Assembly: GCA_024642505.1 (NCBI GenBank)
Contig: JAHEAZ010000011.1
Span: forward strand, 1-54,374
DNA from: Gammaproteobacteria bacterium
Lineage (GTDB): Bacteria > Pseudomonadota > Gammaproteobacteria > Steroidobacterales > Steroidobacteraceae
Length of the DNA: 54,374 bases
Direction of reading: 5' to 3'
Position numbers and translations under genes: made by a program. Under the pieces are notes generated by a model. That model saw nothing but the letters and a program-made list of their open reading frames with translations, searched no databases and was not told the DNA's origin. The first letter of the stretch is position 1. Each line of letters begins with the position of its first letter. Below are positions 44,331-54,374 of the stretch, in pieces.

Positions 44331-45401
44331 ATGCCACTGACCTGGATCCAGGTCGAGCGGTTTCGCTGCCTGGAAAAGGTGGAGCTGGAACTCGACCCGC
44401 ATTTCAATCTATTTGTAGGAGCCAACGCCTCGGGCAAAACCAGCTTGCTTGAGGCGTTGTTCTTTCTGGGTCGTGGCCGGTCGTTTCGATCCCGTCGCCT
44501 CGAGACCCTCATTCAGCAAGGAGCAAAAGACTTCCTGGTCGTTGGCAAGACGGAGGCGGCGGGCGCTGTCACCACGCTGGGCGTTCGCGGCAGCCGTTTG
44601 GGTACGGAGGTGCGGATTGCCGGCCGGCCGGCGCAGTCGGCTGCGGAGCTGGCTGAACATTTCCCGCCGCAAGTAATCGATCCGGAGGTTCACAAGCTCC
44701 TTGAAGAGGGTCCCGGCCGGAGGCGGCGCTTTTTGGACTGGGGCGTGTTCCACGTGGAACGGGCATTCCTGCCGACCTGGCAGCGCTATCACAAGGCGCT
44801 GCGTCAGCGGAACGCGGCGCTTAAACAGGAGCTTTCAGACGAGGCGGTTGGGGTCTGGGACGGCGAATTGGCTGAGGCCGGCGAGGCATTGTCGGCCCAG
44901 AGGCTGGCGTATCTCGAGCGCCTCTCCGAGCCGCTTGGAGCAATGGGTAGGCGCCTTCTGGGTATGGACGTAGCGCTGGTCTATCACCGCGGTTGGCCGG
45001 ATGAACGCGGCCTTCGGGAATCGCTTGCCCGAGATGTCGAGCGGGATCGGCGTTATCGAGCAACCCAGCACGGCCCACATCGCGCTGACGCCGTAGTTCG
45101 AGCCGGAGGCCAAGCGGCCAAGGATCGGGTGTCACGCGGGCAACAGAAGCTGCTGGCGGCCGGCCTGACGCTGGCACAGTTACAGGTCCAGGAAATGGAG
45201 CGGCCCGGCCGGTCGGCGCTGCTGCTGGATGACCCAGCGGCAGAACTGGATGCCACCAGTCTTGGGAGGCTGCTGGAGTGCGTTAGGGAGCTGCCAGTGC
45301 AGCTTCTGGTGACTTCCCTGCGGGCAGAGGTCCCCGGGCTGCCGGCCGCGGGCAGGCTGTTCCACGTGGAACGGGGGCGCATTGCGGTCGCGCCGTCCTA
45401 G
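44331..45401 (+). CDS. recF: DNA replication/repair protein RecF
   Basis: A 356-residue SMC-like ATPase. Walker A is GANASGKTSLLEAL (about 31), the signature is SRGQQKLLAAGL (about 265) and Walker B ALLLDDPAAELD (about 296). It loads RecA at gaps with RecO and RecR. Ten bp follow dnaN. Unusually, its coding sequence contains two parS-type palindromes, each encoding Phe-His-Val-Glu-Arg (near codons 142 and 346). Confidence 0.97.
   Translation: MPLTWIQVERFRCLEKVELELDPHFNLFVGANASGKTSLLEALFFLGRGRSFRSRRLETLIQQGAKDFLVVGKTEAAGAVTTLGVRGSRLGTEVRIAGRPAQSAAELAEHFPPQVIDPEVHKLLEEGPGRRRRFLDWGVFHVERAFLPTWQRYHKALRQRNAALKQELSDEAVGVWDGELAEAGEALSAQRLAYLERLSEPLGAMGRRLLGMDVALVYHRGWPDERGLRESLARDVERDRRYRATQHGPHRADAVVRAGGQAAKDRVSRGQQKLLAAGLTLAQLQVQEMERPGRSALLLDDPAAELDATSLGRLLECVRELPVQLLVTSLRAEVPGLPAAGRLFHVERGRIAVAPS
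44746..44761. other. parS-type site inside recF (site 1)
   Basis: TGTTCCACGTGGAACG: a near-perfect 16-bp palindrome matching the ParB target TGTTnCACGTGnAACA except at the last base. The same TGTTCCACGTGGAAC core occurs in Pseudomonas parS sites. Confidence 0.8.
45358..45373. other. parS-type site inside recF (site 2)
   Basis: A second exact copy of TGTTCCACGTGGAACG, 612 bp after site 1 and about 30 bp before the recF stop. Confidence 0.8.
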
Positions 45402-45495
45402 GCCTGGCTAGATGTGCCGGGAACTCTTGTCCACAGAGGCGGCGCATCGGTGTTGGGGCGCCGGAGGGGAGTGCGTCCTGCCGGACCCGCAGCAG

Positions 45496-45511
45496 TGTTT
45501 CACGTGAAACA
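45496..45511. other. Perfect parS centromere site
   Basis: TGTTTCACGTGAAACA, the exact universal ParB-binding palindrome; symmetry extends to 20 bp (45494-45513). ParB spreading from here positions the origin through ParA and SMC. Confidence 0.92.
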
Positions 45512-45607
45512 CTAGCGGGAAAAACGCCTTGCCGCGAAAGCCGAACAGCGGGGCGCTTGCAACCACTGCGGCAATTATTCGTTGTTCTCGCATTGCGCCC
45601 GGCTGGT

Positions 45608-45628
45608 TTATCCACAGCTCTATCCACA
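45608..45628 (+). promoter_or_regulatory. Tandem DnaA boxes upstream of gyrB
   Basis: A perfect TTATCCACA (45608-45616) and a one-mismatch CTATCCACA (45620-45628), same orientation, 3 bp apart. Confidence 0.75.
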
Positions 45629-45774
45629 GATGGTCGGGCCCTGAAGAAACCATTGGTGCTGCGAGCGGCAGACAAGCACCATCCATTTCGTTGAGAGCCA
45701 TGCGCAGCCCGCGGCGTGTGGCCCACCTCGGTAGCAACCGCCTGAAAACAAAGCAAAAACAGGCCAAAAGCTGC

Positions 45775-45780
45775 TACAAT
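45775..45780 (+). promoter_or_regulatory. Candidate gyrB -10 element
   Basis: TACAAT, 27 bp before the gyrB ATG, downstream of an A-rich stretch that could act as an UP-like element. No good -35 hexamer is seen. Confidence 0.35.
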
Positions 45781-45804
45781 TGATCGGTTGTGGCCTTGGG
45801 TTAG

Positions 45805-48225
<2,421 letters not shown>

Positions 48226-48240
48226 AGCGCGGGGCAGCGC

Positions 48241-48960
48241 TCAGCGATAGGCGGAAGAAATTCTGGCCATCGAGTCTTCCACCCACGCTTGCGCCTGACG
48301 GTTCAGTTCGCGCGGATCCCGGCCGAGGGTATCGATTGGCGGACCGATCACGACCCGGATCGTCCCCGGCCGCTTCAGCAGGCCGCGCCGTGGCCAGAAG
48401 TCGCCGGCATTGTGCGCCACCGGCACGAGCTTGGCGCCGGTCTGTGAGCCGAGCAGGGCACCCGACAACCCGTACTTTCGGGTCTGTCCTGGCAACACGC
48501 GTGTTCCCTCCGGGAACAGCAGGATCCAAAGGCCCTGGGCGAGGCGTTGCTTGCCCTGTTCGACCACCTGGGTTACTGCCCGGTGGCCGGCCGAGCGGTT
48601 GATGGCGATGGGACGCATGCAGGCCGTGCCCCAGCCGATCAGCGGAATCCACATGATCTCCTGCTTCAGCACCCACGACTGGGGCGGGAAGATCAGCGTC
48701 TGCGCCATCGTCTCCCAGGTCGACGAGTGCTTCCAGTAGGAAATATGGGCGCCCTCGCGCGGGATGTTCTCCACGCCCTCGACGGTATAGTGCAACCCGC
48801 ATATCGCCCCGAGCAGCCACATGTTGGTACGCGCCCAGGCGCGCGCGCTGGCATGTGACGCGTTTAGTCCGAACGGCCTGGAGAGGATGACCAGCAAAGC
48901 AAACAGAAAGGTATCTGCGAACAGGAGCGTGGTGCAGACGAAGGACTTCAGCCACTGCAT
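48241..48960 (-). CDS. 1-acyl-sn-glycerol-3-phosphate acyltransferase (PlsC-like)
   Basis: A 239-residue membrane enzyme with an N-terminal membrane helix (about 8-28). Catalytic block I reads KHSSTWET, an H(x)4E form in place of H(x)4D, which is common in this subfamily. Block III is LLFPEGTR (about 148-155), and block IV IPLIGWGTACMRPI-like. It acylates lysophosphatidic acid to phosphatidic acid. Position between gyrB and glyS matches the Pseudomonas gene usually called lptA or plsC. It converges on gyrB with 15 bp between stops. Confidence 0.92.
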   Translation of the reverse strand: MQWLKSFVCTTLLFADTFLFALLVILSRPFGLNASHASARAWARTNMWLLGAICGLHYTVEGVENIPREGAHISYWKHSSTWETMAQTLIFPPQSWVLKQEIMWIPLIGWGTACMRPIAINRSAGHRAVTQVVEQGKQRLAQGLWILLFPEGTRVLPGQTRKYGLSGALLGSQTGAKLVPVAHNAGDFWPRRGLLKRPGTIRVVIGPPIDTLGRDPRELNRQAQAWVEDSMARISSAYR

Positions 48961-48984
48961 GATGGCGCCGCGTTTCCCGCGGAA

Positions 48985-51138
48985 TCAGCCAGGTAGCCGC
49001 GACAGATCGGCGGTCTCAGTAAACAGGCGCGCCAGCGCAGCCAGCAGCGCAAGCCGGTTGGCCCGCACAGCCGGATTATCCGCCATCACCATTACGCCGT
49101 CGAAGAAGGCGTCCACGTGAGGACGCAGGGTGGCGAGCTGGCGCAGCGCCCCCTCGTAGCGCCGCTCGGCCAGCAGCGACTCGACACTCTCGCGCAAGCC
49201 CTCCAGTTCGGAGGCGAGCCTGCGTTCCGCCGTGTGCTGCAGCAGTGACGGATCGACGCGCGCTGGAATGTCCTGTTCCGCCTTGCGCAGGATGTTGGCG
49301 ATGCGCTTGTTCGCCGCGGCAAGGCTGGCGGCGTCGGGCAGGGACAGAAAATCCGTCAGGGCCCGGAGGCGCGCGTCGAAATCGAGCGGAGAAGCGGGGC
49401 GCCTGGCGAGGACGGCGTCAAACATCTCGGTGGTCACACCGCGGTCGCCGTCGACATAATAGGCGCGCAACCGCTCCATGATGTACTCATAGATCTCAGC
49501 CGCGACCGGATCGGCTTCCTCGAGCTTGGCAAAGCTGCCGGTCGCCATCACCGTATTGACGTCCTTCGGTGGTGCCCGCTCGATGGCTGCCGCCCGTATG
49601 TCAGCTCGCACAGCTACGAGCGCGGTGTCGATGAGCGTTTGCAGGTCGATGTCGATACGCTTCTCGACCACCATGCGTAGTACGCCCAGGGCGGCACGCC
49701 TGAGGCCGAAGGGGTCCCTCGCGCCCGTGGGTTTCTGGCCGGCGGCGAAAACACCGACGATGGTATCGAGCTTGTCCGCCACGGCCAGTGCCGTACCGGC
49801 GCTGGTCTCGGGCAGCCGATCGCCGGCGAAGCGCGGCCAATACTGCTCCTCGAGGGCGGCCGCGACTTCCGGATGCTCTCCATCGTTCGTCGCGTAGTAG
49901 CGGCCCATGAGTCCCTGCAGTTCCGGAAACTCGCCGACCATCGCCGTCATCAGATCGCACTTGGCCAGATCCGCGGCACGGCGCGCCAGGGCCGGGTCTG
50001 CTCCGGAGACCTCCGCGATCCGTTCAGCGAGCTCCGCGACACGCTCGCTCTTGGCGAGCACCGAGCCGAGCTGCTTCTGGAAGGTCACGCTCCCAAGCGC
50101 CTTGCGGCGGGCCGCAAGTGGCTGCTTGCGGTCGGTATCCCAGAAGAAGGCGGCGTCTGCCAGCCGCGGCCGCACGACGCGTTCGTTACCGGTGCGAACC
50201 TGGGCCGGGGCGCTGCTATCGATGTTGGACACGGTAATGAACCACGGCGTGAGCCGGCCGTCCGCATCGCGAACCGGAAAATAGCGTTGGTGTTCCTGCA
50301 CCGTAGCGATCACCACCTCCGGCGGCAGCTCGAGGAAGCGGTCCTCGAAACGACCGGCGATGGGGACCGGCCACTCGACCAGCGCGGTTACCTCGTCAAG
50401 CAGCGCGCTGTCCATCAACGCCACGCCACCGAGTGAGGTGGCAAGCTCGCCAACGCCGCGGCGTATCCGCTCGCGCCTTGCAGCGAAGGACGCCACGACA
50501 TGGCCCGACGACGCGAGCCTGCGTTCGTAAGTCGCGGGCGAGACCGTGATGGGCCGGTTCGAATGAAAGCGGTGTCCGCGGGTGCTGTTGCCCGCGGCGA
50601 TGTCGAACAAGGAGCAGGGGACGACGGCATTGCCCAACAGCATCACCACCCAGTGTACCGGCCGGACGAACTCGGCGGTGCCATCGCCCCACCGCATGCG
50701 CTTCGCGATCGGCAGCTGGTCGAGGGACTCCTGCACGATGCCAGGCAGAAGCGTTGCCGTATCCTCGCCGACGCGCAGGCCGGTGAAGAACAGGAAGGCC
50801 CCCTTGGTTTCCTCGACTCGACCGAGGTCGACGAGGTCTGCACCGCAGGAAGCCGCAAACGCGGTTGCGGCACGCGTCGGTTCGCCGTTCGCATCAAAGG
50901 CGGCGGTCACCGGCGGACCCTTGCGGCGAATCTGCTGGTCCGGCTGGCGCTCGGCAAGCCGGAACACCCGCACAGCGAGGCGCCGGGGCGTCGCGAAGGC
51001 GACGATTTCACCATGCGCAAGTCCGGCGGAATCCAGGCCGGCTGCGATGCCGTCGGCGAACGCTTGGGACAGGCCGGGCAGCGACTTGGGCGGCAACTCC
51101 TCGGTGCCGATCTCGACCAGGAAATCGCGCTTCCTCAT
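48985..51138 (-). CDS. glyS: Glycine--tRNA ligase beta subunit
   Basis: A 717-residue beta subunit of the bacterial alpha2-beta2 glycyl-tRNA synthetase. It opens [18 protein letters not shown], has [10 protein letters not shown] and [21 protein letters not shown] (shown in part), and the C-terminal anticodon-binding DALR-like region ends in [12 protein letters not shown]. coli GlyS is 689 residues. Start overlaps the glyQ stop (ATGA). Confidence 0.97.
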   Translation of the reverse strand: MRKRDFLVEIGTEELPPKSLPGLSQAFADGIAAGLDSAGLAHGEIVAFATPRRLAVRVFRLAERQPDQQIRRKGPPVTAAFDANGEPTRAATAFAASCGADLVDLGRVEETKGAFLFFTGLRVGEDTATLLPGIVQESLDQLPIAKRMRWGDGTAEFVRPVHWVVMLLGNAVVPCSLFDIAAGNSTRGHRFHSNRPITVSPATYERRLASSGHVVASFAARRERIRRGVGELATSLGGVALMDSALLDEVTALVEWPVPIAGRFEDRFLELPPEVVIATVQEHQRYFPVRDADGRLTPWFITVSNIDSSAPAQVRTGNERVVRPRLADAAFFWDTDRKQPLAARRKALGSVTFQKQLGSVLAKSERVAELAERIAEVSGADPALARRAADLAKCDLMTAMVGEFPELQGLMGRYYATNDGEHPEVAAALEEQYWPRFAGDRLPETSAGTALAVADKLDTIVGVFAAGQKPTGARDPFGLRRAALGVLRMVVEKRIDIDLQTLIDTALVAVRADIRAAAIERAPPKDVNTVMATGSFAKLEEADPVAAEIYEYIMERLRAYYVDGDRGVTTEMFDAVLARRPASPLDFDARLRALTDFLSLPDAASLAAANKRIANILRKAEQDIPARVDPSLLQHTAERRLASELEGLRESVESLLAERRYEGALRQLATLRPHVDAFFDGVMVMADNPAVRANRLALLAALARLFTETADLSRLPG

Positions 51139-52118
51139 CGGCCAGACTCCTGCGAGTCCGCGCCCGGACCGGACACGGTTCCCGGCGGGGACGGCCCCCC
51201 AAGCATCGGAAACCCGAGCGACTCACGACTGCAGTAGTAGGCTTCCGCCACCGCGCGCGCCAGCGCGCGCACGCGCAGGATGTATCGCTGCCGCTCGGTT
51301 ACGGAAATGGCACGACGGGCATCGAGTAGATTGAAAGTGTGTGAGCACTTCAGCATCTGCTCGTAGGCCGGCAGCGCCAGGCCGGCCTCCAGCAAGTGCT
51401 GGCAGGCCAGTTCGTGGGCGTCGAACTGCCGGAACAACTCGGCGACGTCGGCGAGCTCGAAGTTGTACTTTGACTGTTCGACCTCGTTCTGGTGATAGAC
51501 GTCGCCGTAGGTCACGCGCCCCAACGGCCCGTCAGTCCAGGTCAGGTCGAAGATACTCTCGACACCCTGCAGGTACATGGCCAGGCGCTCGAGACCGTAG
51601 GTGATTTCGCCCATCACCGGCCTGCAGTCCAGCCCGCCGACCTGCTGGAAGTAGGTGAACTGCGTGATTTCCATGCCATTGAGCCAGATTTCCCAGCCGA
51701 GCCCCCAGGCACCCAGCGTGGGTGACTCCCAGTTGTCCTCGACCAGGCGGATGTCGTGCGTCAGCGGGTCGAAGCCTAGCGCGCGCAATGATCCAAGGTA
51801 TCTGTCGACGATGTCTGCGGGGGACGGTTTGATGACCACCTGGAACTGATAGTAGTGCTGCAGCCGGAACGGGTTTTCGCCGTAGCGACCGTCGGTCGGG
51901 CGACGGCTTGGCTGTACGTAAGCGGCGCTCCACGGCTCCGGCCCGACTGCGCGAAGGAAGGTCGCGGGGTGAAAGGTGCCGGCGCCCATTTCCATGTCAT
52001 AGGGTTCGAGAAGCACGCAACCCTGCTCCGACCAGTATTTCTTCAGCGCGAAGACCAGTTCCTGGAAGGTGGCCGGAGGGGTGCCGAGCTTCTGTCTGGG
52101 TGGCATGCGAACCCGCAT
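51135..52118 (-). CDS. glyQ: Glycine--tRNA ligase alpha subunit
   Basis: A 327-residue catalytic subunit: [52 protein letters not shown] and [16 protein letters not shown] are all hallmarks. The start at 52118 is chosen for AAGGA 7 bp upstream; ATG 52106 is a less likely alternative. Makes the Gly-adenylate and, with GlyS, charges tRNA-Gly. The C-terminal tail (about 300-327) is a Pro/Gly-rich extension. Confidence 0.96.
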   Translation of the reverse strand: MRVRMPPRQKLGTPPATFQELVFALKKYWSEQGCVLLEPYDMEMGAGTFHPATFLRAVGPEPWSAAYVQPSRRPTDGRYGENPFRLQHYYQFQVVIKPSPADIVDRYLGSLRALGFDPLTHDIRLVEDNWESPTLGAWGLGWEIWLNGMEITQFTYFQQVGGLDCRPVMGEITYGLERLAMYLQGVESIFDLTWTDGPLGRVTYGDVYHQNEVEQSKYNFELADVAELFRQFDAHELACQHLLEAGLALPAYEQMLKCSHTFNLLDARRAISVTERQRYILRVRALARAVAEAYYCSRESLGFPMLGGPSPPGTVSGPGADSQESGR

Positions 52119-52141
52119 CGATTGATCCTTGATCGGCCGCG

Positions 52142-52147
52142 AGTATA
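52142..52147 (-). promoter_or_regulatory. Candidate glyQ -10 element
   Basis: TATACT on the minus strand, 24 bp before the glyQ ATG. No convincing -35 is seen at 17 bp (GTCGGA). Confidence 0.35.
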
Positions 52148-52234
52148 AGCGAGTCCGCCAAGCCTCCGACGCACTGCAAAACAACGGCTCCGGCAGGTAG
52201 TCAGACGGACGAGAGACGTTCCCCGGCTGAATCA

Positions 52235-52251
52235 AGCACCAACATGGTGCA
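52235..52251. promoter_or_regulatory. NtrC (GlnG) enhancer site
   Basis: AGCACCAACATGGTGCA: matches the NtrC consensus TGCACCAnnnTGGTGCA at all but the first base and is a near-perfect dyad. Centre is about 128 bp before the predicted sigma-54 transcription start, a standard enhancer distance. Confidence 0.85.
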
Positions 52252-52270
52252 AACAAGCCCCGATGCGCTC

Positions 52271-52276
52271 TATAAT
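52271..52276 (+). promoter_or_regulatory. Sigma-70-type -10 element (glnAp1-like)
   Basis: Perfect TATAAT inside the small palindrome CTCTATAATAGAG. A 17-bp spacing puts the -35 (weak, TGCAAA at 52248-52253) on the NtrC dyad, so bound NtrC would block it, as reported for enteric glnAp1. Confidence 0.6.
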
Positions 52277-52344
52277 AGAGCAAGCGCCCAAGCTTGGTCG
52301 GCATTTGGGTTCATAAGTCACTGATGCACAAAGTACTGTTGTCA

Positions 52345-52360
52345 TGGCACGGTTCCTGCA
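52345..52360 (+). promoter_or_regulatory. Sigma-54 promoter of glnA
   Basis: TGGCACGGTTCCTGCA: -24 GG (52346-52347) and -12 GC (52358-52359) with the required 10-bp gap. Predicted start near 52371, about 86 bp before the glnA ATG. A partial NtrC half-site (TGCACCA, 52357-52363) overlaps the -12. Confidence 0.88.
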
Positions 52361-52456
52361 CCAATTTGGTACCGGCCCCAAGACCGGTCGCGGCCGCGGC
52401 GTGGCGAGCCGGAACAGCCGCAGTGCTTGGATACGCCACCTACCCGGAGACTGACC

Positions 52457-53866
52457 ATGACGCCCGATGACGTTCTCAAGTTGATCAAGGACAAGGAGGT
52501 CGGTTACTGCGACCTTCGTTTCACCGACACCCGCGGCAAGGAACAGCACGTCACGATTCCGACGCGGCTCGTGGATGAAGATTTTTTTGCCGACGGCAAG
52601 ATGTTCGACGGGTCGTCGATCGCCGGCTGGAAGGGCATCAACGAGTCCGACATGATATTGATGCCGGATCCGGCCACGGCGATGCTCGACCCCTTCTACG
52701 AAGAGACCACGGTGCTACTGCGCTGTGACGTCGTCGAGCCGCTGACCATGCAGGGTTATTCCCGCGACCCGCGCTCACTGGCGCGCCGCGCCGAGGCCTA
52801 CCTGCAGTCGACTGGCATTGCCGATTCGGCGCTGTTCGGGCCGGAAAACGAATTCTTCATCTTCGACAGCGTCCGCTGGACCAACGAGATGAACGGTTGC
52901 AGCTACAACGTAGATTCCGTGCAGGGTGCCTGGAACTCGGGCGTGCAGTACGAGGGCGGCAACCTCGGTCATCGTCCCGGCGTGAAGGGCGGCTATTTCC
53001 CGGTTCCTCCCATGGATCGCTTCCAGGACTTGCGCACCGCCATGTGCCAGGCCTGCGAGGAGCTGGGCCTGAAGGTCGAGGTACACCACCACGAGGTGGC
53101 GACCGGCGGCCAGGGTGAAATCAACGTCGCCGCCAATACCCTGATGAAGAAGGCCGACGAAGTGCAGCTGCTGAAGTACGCGCTGTGGAACGTCGCGCAC
53201 GGTTACGGCAAGACGCTGACCTTCATGCCGAAGCCGATCGTAGGCGACAACGGCAGCGGCATGCACGTGCACCAGTCGCTGCAGAAGGACGGCAAGAACA
53301 TCTTCGCGGGCGACAAGTATGCCGGCCTGTCCGAAACCTGCCTGTACTACATCGGCGGCATTATCAAGCACGCCAAGGTGCTTAACGCGTTCACGAACCC
53401 GAGCACCAACAGCTACAAGCGCCTGGTGCCCGGCTTCGAAGCGCCGGTCATGCTGGCCTACTCAGCCCGCAACCGCTCGGCCTCAATCCGCATTCCCTGG
53501 GTATCGAACCCCAAGGGCCGCAGGATCGAGACGCGCTTCCCGGACTCGACTGCAAATCCGTACTTTGCCTTCGCGGCGCTGATGATGGCCGGCCTGGACG
53601 GTATCCAGAACAAGATCAATCCGGGCGACGCGGCCGACAAGGACCTGTATGACCTGCCGCCCGAAGAGGCGAAGAACATTCCCGAGGTCTGCTACTCGCT
53701 CGACGAGGCTCTCAGGCACCTCGATGCCGGGCGCGCCTTCCTGACCAAGGGTGGCGTATTCACTGATGACCTGATCGACGCTTATATCGGTCTCAAGCAG
53801 CAGGAGATGACGCGCTACCGGATGTCGACCCATCCAGTGGAATTCGACATGTACTACAGCCTCTGA
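52457..53866 (+). CDS. glnA: Glutamine synthetase, type I (GSI-beta)
   Basis: A 469-residue enzyme starting at ATG 52457 behind GGAG. Conserved: [16 protein letters not shown] (about 52), metal ligands in [10 protein letters not shown] (about 133), [12 protein letters not shown] (about 264), NRSASIRIP (about 345). Tyr398 in DLYDLPPEE is the adenylylation site, so activity is likely controlled by GlnE/GlnB. It makes glutamine from glutamate, ammonia and ATP. The upstream control region indicates NtrC and sigma-54 regulation; a DUF4124 gene follows after a terminator. Confidence 0.98.
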   Translation: MTPDDVLKLIKDKEVGYCDLRFTDTRGKEQHVTIPTRLVDEDFFADGKMFDGSSIAGWKGINESDMILMPDPATAMLDPFYEETTVLLRCDVVEPLTMQGYSRDPRSLARRAEAYLQSTGIADSALFGPENEFFIFDSVRWTNEMNGCSYNVDSVQGAWNSGVQYEGGNLGHRPGVKGGYFPVPPMDRFQDLRTAMCQACEELGLKVEVHHHEVATGGQGEINVAANTLMKKADEVQLLKYALWNVAHGYGKTLTFMPKPIVGDNGSGMHVHQSLQKDGKNIFAGDKYAGLSETCLYYIGGIIKHAKVLNAFTNPSTNSYKRLVPGFEAPVMLAYSARNRSASIRIPWVSNPKGRRIETRFPDSTANPYFAFAALMMAGLDGIQNKINPGDAADKDLYDLPPEEAKNIPEVCYSLDEALRHLDAGRAFLTKGGVFTDDLIDAYIGLKQQEMTRYRMSTHPVEFDMYYSL

Positions 53867-53887
53867 AGCCGTCTCCGGGGATGGCGG

Positions 53888-53923
53888 CGGGGACGGCGTT
53901 CACAGGACGGCGTCCCCGTTTTT
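53888..53923 (+). terminator. Intrinsic terminator after glnA
   Basis: Stem CGGGGACG (53888-53895) with CGTCCCCG (53911-53918), a 15-nt loop and a five-T run directly after. It lies 22 bp after the glnA stop. Confidence 0.82.
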
Positions 53924-53956
53924 GTCAGGCTGCGCTGTCAGGGATATGCTGTCGCC

Positions 53957-54374
53957 ATGCGCACAGTACTCCTGATGGCCGGGCTGCTCGTTTCCCTGGT
54001 GGCACAGCCCCAGGAGATATACAGGTGGGTGGACAAGGACGGCATCGTTCAGTACGCGGATCAGCCGGGCTCGCCGGATGCGGAGCTTGTGCTTCTGCCG
54101 GGCCTGGGCGCTTCCCGGGACGATGGCGAGCCGCCGGACCTGTACCAACCGGATACGCAGGACGAACCGGCGGGCGCCGCCTACGGATCGTTGCAGATCA
54201 CCAGTCCGACGGCGGACCAGGTCTTCTATGGGGGCGATGTCGCAGTGAGCGTGCAGCTGAGCCTCGACAGGGATCTGCGTCCGGGCGACAAACTGAACGT
54301 CTTCGTCGATGGCCAGCGGGCGCCGGAGTTCATCGGCTTGTCCACGACGCTGACCGACCTGGCGCGCGGCACAC
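53957..54374 (+). CDS. DUF4124 domain periplasmic protein (partial, cut by window end)
   Basis: At least 139 residues, running off the right edge without a stop. A signal peptide (about 1-17) precedes the short DUF4124 motif EIYRWVDKDGIVQYADQPG (about 20-38). After an acidic linker comes a beta-rich segment (LQITSPTADQVFYGGDVAVSVQL) resembling an Ig-like fold. Such proteins often lie between glnA and the ntrB-ntrC genes in gammaproteobacteria, so ntrBC may follow outside the window. Function unknown. Confidence 0.85.
   Translation, partial: MRTVLLMAGLLVSLVAQPQEIYRWVDKDGIVQYADQPGSPDAELVLLPGLGASRDDGEPPDLYQPDTQDEPAGAAYGSLQITSPTADQVFYGGDVAVSVQLSLDRDLRPGDKLNVFVDGQRAPEFIGLSTTLTDLARGT

Larger units (their letters stand above)
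52119..52456. promoter_or_regulatory. glyQ-glnA divergent control region
   Basis: A 338-bp spacer without genes. It carries, from glyQ to glnA: a glyQ -10, an NtrC dyad, a sigma-70-like -10 overlapping its flank, and a sigma-54 promoter. Details are in separate entries. Confidence 0.75.

Noticed and set aside
49109-49126. CACGTG-centred palindrome in glyS as a further parS site
   Set aside because: Flanks read GCGTC/GACGC rather than TGTT/AACA; not a ParB target pattern.

Overview
The window is 54 kb of GC-rich, densely coding chromosome from a gammaproteobacterium. It contains the replication-origin neighbourhood. From about 37.1 kb to 52.1 kb the order is mnmE - small secreted protein - yidC - yidD - rnpA - rpmH (minus strand) | dnaA - dnaN - recF - gyrB (plus) | plsC-like - glyS - glyQ (minus) | glnA (plus). 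This matches the origin region of Pseudomonas and its relatives. The gene content (TonB receptor beside a TPR-sulfotransferase, an Anbu operon, KorAB, DUF1838) suggests an environmental, aerobic, non-enteric lineage, perhaps Steroidobacterales, Woeseiales or Nevskiales. The genus cannot be told from the sequence alone.

Left part (0-10.3 kb): a minus-strand Mce/Mla-type lipid transport operon (STAS-MlaE, MlaF, MlaD, PqiC-like lipoprotein, glycine-zipper lipoprotein); a KefB-type K+/H+ antiporter; a lone peptide-type solute-binding protein; a glutathione S-transferase; and mnmG. mnmG is separated from rsmG-parAB and from mnmE. Next (10.5-15.7 kb) come a secreted alpha/beta hydrolase translationally coupled to a NatAB ABC exporter, and a GDYXXLXY/DUF2157 membrane pair. 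At 15.8-19.8 kb lies a complete Anbu operon: circularly permuted ATP-grasp, alpha-E, transglutaminase and the proteasome-like Anbu peptidase. It is followed by a second CPA2 antiporter, a GNAT acetyltransferase, a DUF1838 protein, an Adhesin-E-like periplasmic protein and an FAD oxidase.

Middle part (25.1-37.1 kb): a DUF47/PiT phosphate uptake pair; a Rieske oxygenase overlapping an APC-family permease; a TPR-sulfotransferase next to a TonB-dependent receptor; and a coupled KorA-KorB-ferritin-like operon.

The best regulatory and structural signals are near the origin. There are three parS centromere sites within 770 bp, two inside recF and one just after it. DnaA boxes lie in three intergenic regions. 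The glnA control region has a dyad NtrC site over a sigma-70-type -10 element and a sigma-54 promoter about 95 bp further downstream, resembling the enteric glnAp1/p2 layout. A terminator separates glnA from a DUF4124 gene cut by the window end. Two genes (rnpA and the GNAT) have no ATG, GTG or TTG where homology needs the start. I saw no tRNA or rRNA gene, insertion sequence, prophage or CRISPR array.
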